NCBI RefSeq assembly: GCF_000330505.1
Contig: NW_004440189.1
Span: 394,701 to 407,492 of the forward strand
Reading direction: 5' to 3'
Length of the DNA: 12,792 bases
Source of the DNA: Entamoeba invadens IP1
Taxonomy: Eukaryota > Evosea > Mastigamoebida > Endamoebidae
Part shown: in pieces, positions 8,026 through 12,792 of the stretch
Position numbering within the stretch: position 1 is the first letter of the stretch
How the letters are laid out: each line of letters opens with the position of its first letter
Made by a program: the position numbers and the translations under genes
Notes under the pieces: model-generated
The model's input: the letters and a program-made list of their open reading frames with translations, nothing else
Database searches by the model: none
What the model was told of the DNA's origin: nothing

Positions 8026-10830
8026 TTAGAGCATCGCAAAAAGTGTGTCAATTTTTAAATTGGCTCTTAGGGAAAATTTGACATTCGAAAAGTATCTTTC
8101 AATACACGCGGAACTCGGTATTATTGCAATACAACAACAAACAACTTCGTACAACTTTGGGAATTTTTCCCGATTAAAAGGAAAAAAGTCGCGTAAACTA
8201 ATTTTTCTTTTGATTCCAGTACTTTCTCTTATCTTTTGTTCAAATTCACTCTGGTGATGTTTTGATCTCAAGTCACGACAAAACATCTCAATTGACAACC
8301 CCCGTTGAACACATGTTCGTTCAATTTCAATGCCAAATAAATCTATTTCTTTTTGAATATCTTCATAACCTGGACCCGCTATGAATTTTTCTCCCATAAT
8401 AATAGTTTCTGGACAATAGAAAATGTCAAATAAATAATCCAAATCTCTTTTTTCTATCATTTCTTTTCAAGTGCTTCACTTATTAAATAATGTTCACAAT
8501 CAATTTGCGTTTTTGTGTTAACATTAATCGTTTGATCACAATTAAAATAGCGCAATAGAAATCTAAGCTTCATCAGAACTTGAAGTACAACTGACGGATT
8601 ATTTAAACACTTTGAAGTTTTTGGGAAAAAACACTCATTAAGTTCTGTTTTATTTTCAATTGATTCTCTGACTGATTTAATAATAACATCAATGTAAACT
8701 CCAAAACATTTTGTTGTTTCAATAAGGTCAGGAAGTATACAAAGACGTGTTTGTGATTCAATACACAGCTCGTTTATAAGTGTATAAATATCATTGAACA
8801 AACACACACTAAAATGAACATAAGAGTTGTTCAAAGAAAATATTTCAATATAATCTTGCATTTCAACGTCGAATTCTTGAATTTGTTTTTAGACCATTTC
8901 GCCAAATACATCTGCTTGTTGTTCTTCGTCTTGTAAAAATTGCTCAATCAAAGATTCACTTTTCGGGATTGCCGACGAAGACTTTGCCATATAGTTCCAC
9001 CTTGTTGCAGAGTAAGTGGATAATTTACATTTTTTGTGTTGATGGAATTACAAAATGTGTAGTATTCTTTTAGCTTCGTTGAGTTACACAACCATTTAAT
9101 AAATGTTGTCACTATATCGAATGGTGCTTCCATACCTACATCTTGGGCAAACAAGTTACATCTGTGAGCGGGGCAGTGTACTCCATAAAACTTTCTTTCA
9201 ATTATATTTCCTTCTAGATTTTTTATCGGAACCAGTTTCATTTTCATGTGTTTAATCATGCCGTTATCACACCCCATATTTGTTGATGCACCATCTTGTG
9301 TGCTTCCAATACATTTGCGCAATGGGAACAACACTTCTTTGTTTGTATCAAAAGCAAGTGCGTTAAAAATCCATTCGCACATTGATTCACTATCACTTTT
9401 TCCATAATACTCTGACAATAAAAGGGGACACTCATAAAAATCAAATTTCATACACACACGTATAAAAATTGCAATGAATGTTATCCCATCCTTTTTAAAT
9501 GTATCAGTTGCAATTGCAAAACAAACACAATTTCTAACATCTTCGATAAGTTGTTTCGAGCTTATAATACTTTCACTTTTAAGTCGACGACGTGCACTTC
9601 TAAAACTAACTGCAAGTTTTTTATATATATCAACTGCTTCTGGAGTCAATTGGGATGAAGAAATCACCAACGATTGTTTCAATATTGAACAACAGGTTTC
9701 AGAAAAGTTGTATTTGGTTGTCAAATGATTTATGACGTTTTGAACAACTTTCCGTTTATGAGTTAGAACTTTTTTCGTTGTTGTTGTGTTGTAATTATTT
9801 CGTCCTTTGTTGTATCAGAAAACAACAAGTCACGGGCTCCTTTAAATTTAATCAAATCGATTCCAATTGGAGCTTTGCAAAATTGAATTAAGTGTCTTGA
9901 TATTTATTCTTCATCGTATTCACTAAAGGGAATTTCAGTGTATAATGCAAAAACACCGTCGTTAAAAATGAACAGTTCTTCAACAAAGTTTTCAAGTTGT
10001 GCTACTTCACATGTTGAATTTTGAGACTCAATTTCAATGTGGTGTTCAGTTGATGATGAATCATTTAATGGATTTGGTGTTAGTGGAGAAATTGCATTTG
10101 ATAAATGATCTTGATTTTGATTATAAATTCCTCTTGTTGATGTAATTTGATTACACATTTCTTCATGTTGCAATTTACTTTGTAATATGTCATTTATATT
10201 TTCAGGTGTATTCTGAGGCAGACCAAATGCTGATGGAATGATTGAGAACATAGAAGAACTTTATTTGAACGCAGAAGGCGTGTTAGAATTAATTGGTACA
10301 ATATTACTTGCCGAAGATGGAATGTTGAATAAGGAAACTGTTGGATTGTTTGGCAGTAAAGTTTCTATTCGTGGAAAAGTAAGTGGACCCAATGTTGTGT
10401 TTGTTATTTGTAACATTGGAATATTTTCAATATGTGTTGATGCGTTTAAAGTCAATGTGTTTAAATTGGTCAAACAATCAGTGTTCATTGGATAATTGTT
10501 CATTGACAAATTTGAAAGATCGAGTCGTTCTCTGTGAATTGGATTGTTTTTCTGGAGCAGAGTTTGTGTTATATCGTCTCGTTTGATAATTTTGTTGTTG
10601 ATTGTAAGTGTTGAATGTTTATTAGAGGTGTCTATAAATGCTAAAGCCTCTTCTTTATTGTACACAATGACAGTAGACTCGTGGCATTTATGATTGTTTT
10701 TCACTCCAAGTGTTTGCCACTTTTCGCATATAACACAATAATAATAATTTTCGTTTCCTTTTTCTGCTTTAATAAATCCTTTGTCCATATTGTTCCAAAA
10801 CCATTTGTTGTCACTATAACGTATAGTCAT
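8026..10830 (-). pseudogene. hAT transposase with BED-like finger, broken
   Basis: About 935 codons from ATG (10830) to TAA (8026). Residues ~10-52: BED-like finger with CVIC (Cys32, Cys35) and HKCH (His47, Cys49/His50), spaced shorter than usual. Residues ~75-305: Asn/Ser/Thr/Pro-rich linker. The core begins near 9900 (ISRHLIQFCKAP). First catalytic Asp in FAIATDTF (9503-9505), second in GSTQDGAST (9293-9295), then the CPAH motif (~9164-9175), ATRWN (about 8994-9008), and the C-terminal dimerisation region FPKLYEVV...IPSSACIERYFS (8070-8165), whose Glu (8098-8100) probably equals the third catalytic residue. Breaks: TAA at 10261-10263, 9904-9906 and 8889-8891; frameshifts near 9780-9790, near 9005-9035 (likely in a six-T run) and at 8457-8460. 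Longer than most hAT transposases because of the linker. Product would be nuclear. Confidence 0.88.
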
Positions 10831-10883
10831 TTTTTTGTTTTATTTTTTGTTGTTTTATTATTCAATTTATATTTATTTTAAAA

Positions 10884-10909
10884 TTATTGTTGTTATTGTT
10901 GTTATTGTT
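10884..10909. repeat. short tandem repeat, TTATTGTTG unit
   Basis: Nearly three copies of a 9-bp unit TTATTGTTG; a second short run of the same words occurs at about 10958-10976. It is just upstream of the hAT start codon. Confidence 0.6.
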
Positions 10910-10974
10910 TTTTTCATTAATATATGATCATTTCATAATAGATAATTATTTTAAATATTATTGTTATTGTTGTT

Positions 10975-11006
10975 ATTTAATAATTTAATAATTTAATAAT
11001 TTAATC
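10975..11006. repeat. tandem repeat, four copies of ATTTAATA
   Basis: Three exact copies of the 8-bp unit ATTTAATA followed by a fourth ending in C. Confidence 0.75.
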
Positions 11007-11462
11007 AATAGTAATAATGATATTTAAATAAAACAAACAAAATTCATCATGTTTATTATAGATGTTTTTATCAAATTTAATTTAAATTGGTATTTTTTAT
11101 AATAATAATAATTATAAAATAATAATTATTAATATTATTTATTATTTTTTAACATTTTTAATATTTATGATATTGAATAAATTTATTATTTTAAAAATGA
11201 AAATAAATTTAAACAAAAAAATAAAATTCATTTTATTTAAAACAGACGTTTTTAATTTATCTCATATGAGTTTTGTTTTTTCATGTTAATATATAGTAAT
11301 TTTTAATTGTAAATATATAGTAAAATATTAATTTATAAAAATAATGTTAAAAATAATACAATTGTTTTAATAAAAACCCAAAATAGTTTTTAAAGATTTT
11401 TCTGAATTACATTTTGAGTAACTAACAAAACAAAAAACAAAAAATTGGTATTTTTTTCGCTT

Positions 11463-11483
11463 CATTTGCCGCAAGTTATAAAC
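11463..11483 (-). repeat. subterminal inverted box of the hAT, right
   Basis: On the minus strand it reads GTTTATAACTTGCGGCAAAT followed by G, the counterpart of 4898-4915. Its CGGCAA is 56 bases from the element tip, against 42 on the left. Confidence 0.5.
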
Positions 11484-11509
11484 TTACTATGTAAAAAATA
11501 AAATGAAAT

Positions 11510-11527
11510 TCTATTTGCCGGACTATG
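11510..11527 (-). repeat. right TIR of the hAT element
   Basis: On the minus strand CATAGTCCGGCAAATAGA, 17 of 18 identical to the left end at 4866-4883. Confidence 0.8.
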
Positions 11528-11551
11528 CAGGTGTGACTTTTTGGCCTTACT
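11528..11551 (-). repeat. outer half of the right TIR of the TTAA element (begins with hAT duplication CAGGTG)
   Basis: 11528-11533 is the second CAGGTG copy. Then, on the minus strand from 11551, AGTAAGGCCAAAAAGTCACA gives the outer unit of the TIR, which joins to 4842-4865 when the hAT is removed. Three positions differ from the left TIR across 42. Confidence 0.8.
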
Positions 11552-11555
11552 TTAA
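11552..11555. repeat. TTAA target-site duplication, right copy
   Basis: TTAA follows the CCTTACT end of the TTAA element and matches 2488-2491. Confidence 0.65.
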
Positions 11556-11599
11556 CCAAAAAATAAAACTGAACCTTTATTCATCCAACAGCTTTTCAA

Positions 11600-11653
11600 A
11601 GAAGAAAAAAATGAGTGCGGGGTTTCTCCATGTATTGGGTTTTTCGCCTCACT
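11600..11653 (-). repeat. right TIR of the outermost element
   Basis: On the minus strand from 11653 it reads AGTGAGGCGAAAAACCC, then TGGAGAAACCCCGCAC and the pyrimidine tract TTTTTTTCTTCTTT, matching 510-569 with several substitutions and two one-base length differences. The first internal unit has decayed (AATACA in place of GCACC). Confidence 0.7.
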
Positions 11654-11656
11654 TAA

Positions 11657-12792
11657 GTTCAAATTATAGTTCGAAAAATATTATACACTAAAAATTATCT
11701 TGTTTATAGAAAGTGACGTTGTTTTATGTAAGATTCAATTAGTACTTTTAATTAATTTAAACCATTTTATTGTTTAGCAATCTCCAAATAAAAAGGCAAA
11801 AATTTTCTTTGCATCTAATTTGTTAAAATAGTTTTCATTAATTAAAAATAACTATAAATGTTTTGCATTATTAAAACAATTGAACAAAACGGGGTAACCT
11901 TACTGTATTTTTTTTTAAAAATTTAACAAAAACGTCTATTTAAAAACACAAAACACATTTTTTTACAAAATCAATTAAATAAACAATACATTATAAATTA
12001 TCTAATATTTTTAACTATAACTGTCAATATTATAATAAGTAACATTTGTTTGCCTATTTCTTATCGATCCACTGTCGTGGAATCACAGAAAGTCGTTTTT
12101 TAAAATATTTTTTAAAATTATCCCTTTTAAAACAAAAATTATTTGAATATTTTTGTTATTTGATGTGTTAGAATAACATTATTTTACCATTATTGTCATT
12201 TAAAAAATAATTTATTATTATTATTATATTATTATTTTAGACTCTATATTATTAATGGTAAAATAATATTATAAATAAAGTATGTAATCAATTTTAACAT
12301 CCAAATAATTTAAATTGTTATTTATATAACAACTACATCAAGTATATCACATATAATCATTTTATTGATCATTCACTAAACCAGTGTGTTTCTGTTCATA
12401 TAAATTTAATGCTTATTTGTTTTGTTTTAATTCAAACTGTGTATTTCAGTCAAAACGTGCTTTATTACAAACACTATGTATCTTCCATAATAATAACATT
12501 ATAAATAGGGGGTGATTATACCATTTTTGTTATAATTATACATAAAATACAATATAGTTTTAATTACACAACATTGTTATATCAATGTGATCACTTATCA
12601 CTTCGATGACATCACGTTGTAGAAAAGATATGATTGTTGATGTGTTATTATGTCAAAATTATGTCTGTTGATTGTTACTATTATATATAACAATTATAAT
12701 TATAAAACTATTATAAATAACATGATAAATTATTAATAATATATTATTTTATTTTATTAAAAATTATAGTTTAAAGTGTCAATTTTGGTATA
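11657..12792. other. AT-rich right flank, no gene seen
   Basis: Outside the transposon block. No frame of useful length, RNA gene or known element is recognised. A slightly less AT-rich patch lies at about 12060-12100, and a weak interrupted dyad (CAATGTGAT...ATCACGTTG) at about 12583-12619. Confidence 0.45.
12173..12272. repeat. ~100-bp imperfect inverted repeat (hairpin or tiny MITE-like unit)
   Basis: The arm at 12173-12194 (ATAACATTATTTTACCATTA...) matches the reverse complement of 12251-12272 at 20 of 22 positions, with about 56 bp of mostly AT sequence between. The GGTAAAAT core keeps the match from being mere AT chance. No clear target duplication can be fixed in the flanks, so it may be a short foldback element or only a hairpin. 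Confidence 0.55.

Larger units (their letters stand above)
10831..11462. other. AT-rich 5' side of the hAT transposase
   Basis: Upstream region of the minus-strand transposase up to the element's right end. A and T tracts and short tandem repeats dominate; any promoter should lie here but no motif can be supported. No other gene is seen. Confidence 0.45.
4866..11527 (-). mobile_element. hAT-superfamily transposon, dead, carrying a nested pogo element
   Basis: Both ends begin CATAGTCCGGCAAA, in inverted orientation, and are followed by a second inverted box containing CGGCAA. The enclosed minus-strand transposase (10830-8026) is clearly hAT. Six-base duplications of CAGGTG flank it and the insertion point lies inside another element's TIR. 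Without the pogo insert the length is about 4.8 kb. Most of the left part is non-coding AT-rich DNA. Eight-base duplications are usual for hATs; 6-bp groups are also known. Assigning these ends to this transposase rests on containment and on the lack of any other ends nearby. The transposase is broken, so the copy cannot move by itself. Confidence 0.75.
2492..11551. mobile_element. TTAA-flanked TIR element, split by a hAT insertion
   Basis: The left TIR at 2492-2533 is matched by an inverted right TIR that the hAT element has cut into two parts, 11528-11551 and 4842-4865. When the two parts are read together, keeping one copy of the 6-bp duplication, 39 of 42 positions match the left TIR, which strongly supports the pairing. 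TTAA flanks both ends. Without the hAT the element is about 2.39 kb. TTAA duplication is known for piggyBac and Kolobok families, but no transposase of either type is present, so the class is open. It holds two short islands that may be coding remnants (3684-3923, 4274-4420). Shared end design and colinear interior motifs make it a sister of the outermost element. Confidence 0.75.
510..11653. mobile_element. outermost TIR element, non-coding, interrupted by the inner transposons
   Basis: The left end (AGTGAGGCGAGAAACCCGCA, from 510) is repeated in inverted orientation at the right end (11653 reading leftward, AGTGAGGCGAAAAACCC). Similarity runs inward for about 55 bp, including a shared pyrimidine-rich TTTTTCTTCTTT stretch. 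This pair carries its own diagnostic bases (GTGAGG, CCC), which separate it from the GTAAGG/GTC ends of the inner sister element; that is why 510 is paired with 11653. Removing the inner block leaves about 2.08 kb with no transposase. Flanks share TAA (507-509 and 11654-11656), which may be a decayed TTAA. Pairing is by inference; two unrelated solo ends remain possible. It looks like a non-autonomous element of a TTAA-inserting group, class unknown. Confidence 0.6.

Noticed and set aside
9474..10881. Plus-strand frames at 9474, 10238, 10383 and 10681
   Set aside because: Shadows of the minus-strand hAT transposase, which has family motifs along this stretch.
510..11653. One giant 11-kb element, such as a Maverick/Polinton, with 510/11653 as its ends
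   Set aside because: No polymerase, integrase, ATPase or capsid genes are present; the content is explained by smaller nested transposons with their own ends.
11503..11691. 62-residue plus-strand open frame
   Set aside because: It spans the ends of three different elements and reads their TIRs; chance.
1..12792. tRNA, rRNA and CRISPR arrays
   Set aside because: No T-loop-like GGTTCRA pattern with a matching cloverleaf, no rRNA-like GC-balanced block, and no regularly spaced direct repeats were seen.

Overview
The window reads as transposon-dense, very AT-rich eukaryotic DNA. Everything recognisable as coding belongs to eukaryotic DNA-transposon superfamilies (hAT and pogo/Tigger). No ribosome-binding sites, operons, tRNAs or rRNAs are visible. 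The species cannot be named from this sequence. An AT-rich protist with many DNA transposons, such as Entamoeba, would fit, but so would other AT-rich eukaryotes.

Layout: four DNA transposons appear to lie one inside another, and each level is supported by terminal inverted repeats (TIRs) and mostly by target-site duplications (TSDs). (1) Outermost is a non-coding element at 510-11653, about 2.08 kb once its inserts are removed. (2) Inside its last ~100 bp sits a sister element at 2492-11551, flanked by TTAA and about 2.39 kb without its insert. (3) A hAT element at 4866-11527 (about 4.8 kb without its insert) has inserted into the right TIR of element 2 and split it in two; the 6-bp TSD CAGGTG lies on both sides. 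(4) A pogo/Tigger-like element at 5871-7723, flanked by TA, sits inside the non-coding left part of the hAT. Relative age therefore runs outer > TTAA sister > hAT > pogo.

Coding content: the hAT carries one degraded transposase on the minus strand (10830 to 8026). It has a BED-like N-terminus, a long Asn/Ser-rich linker, a catalytic core and the C-terminal dimerisation region, broken by three stops and about three frameshifts. The pogo element carries one plus-strand transposase (6002-7575) with its three catalytic Asp residues, broken by one frameshift and two stops. Element 2 holds two short, less AT-rich islands (3684-3923 and about 4274-4420); the second slightly resembles the tail of a FLYWCH zinc finger. 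A 30-residue open end at the left edge (2-94) may be the C-terminus of a host gene. No intact gene is visible.

The remaining sequence (95-505, 570-2487, 2534-3683, 3924-4270, 4505-4841, 4916-5868, 7726-8025, 10831-11462, 11657-12792) is low-complexity AT-rich DNA. A few palindromes, short tandem repeats and one ~100-bp inverted repeat are noted where they stand out.
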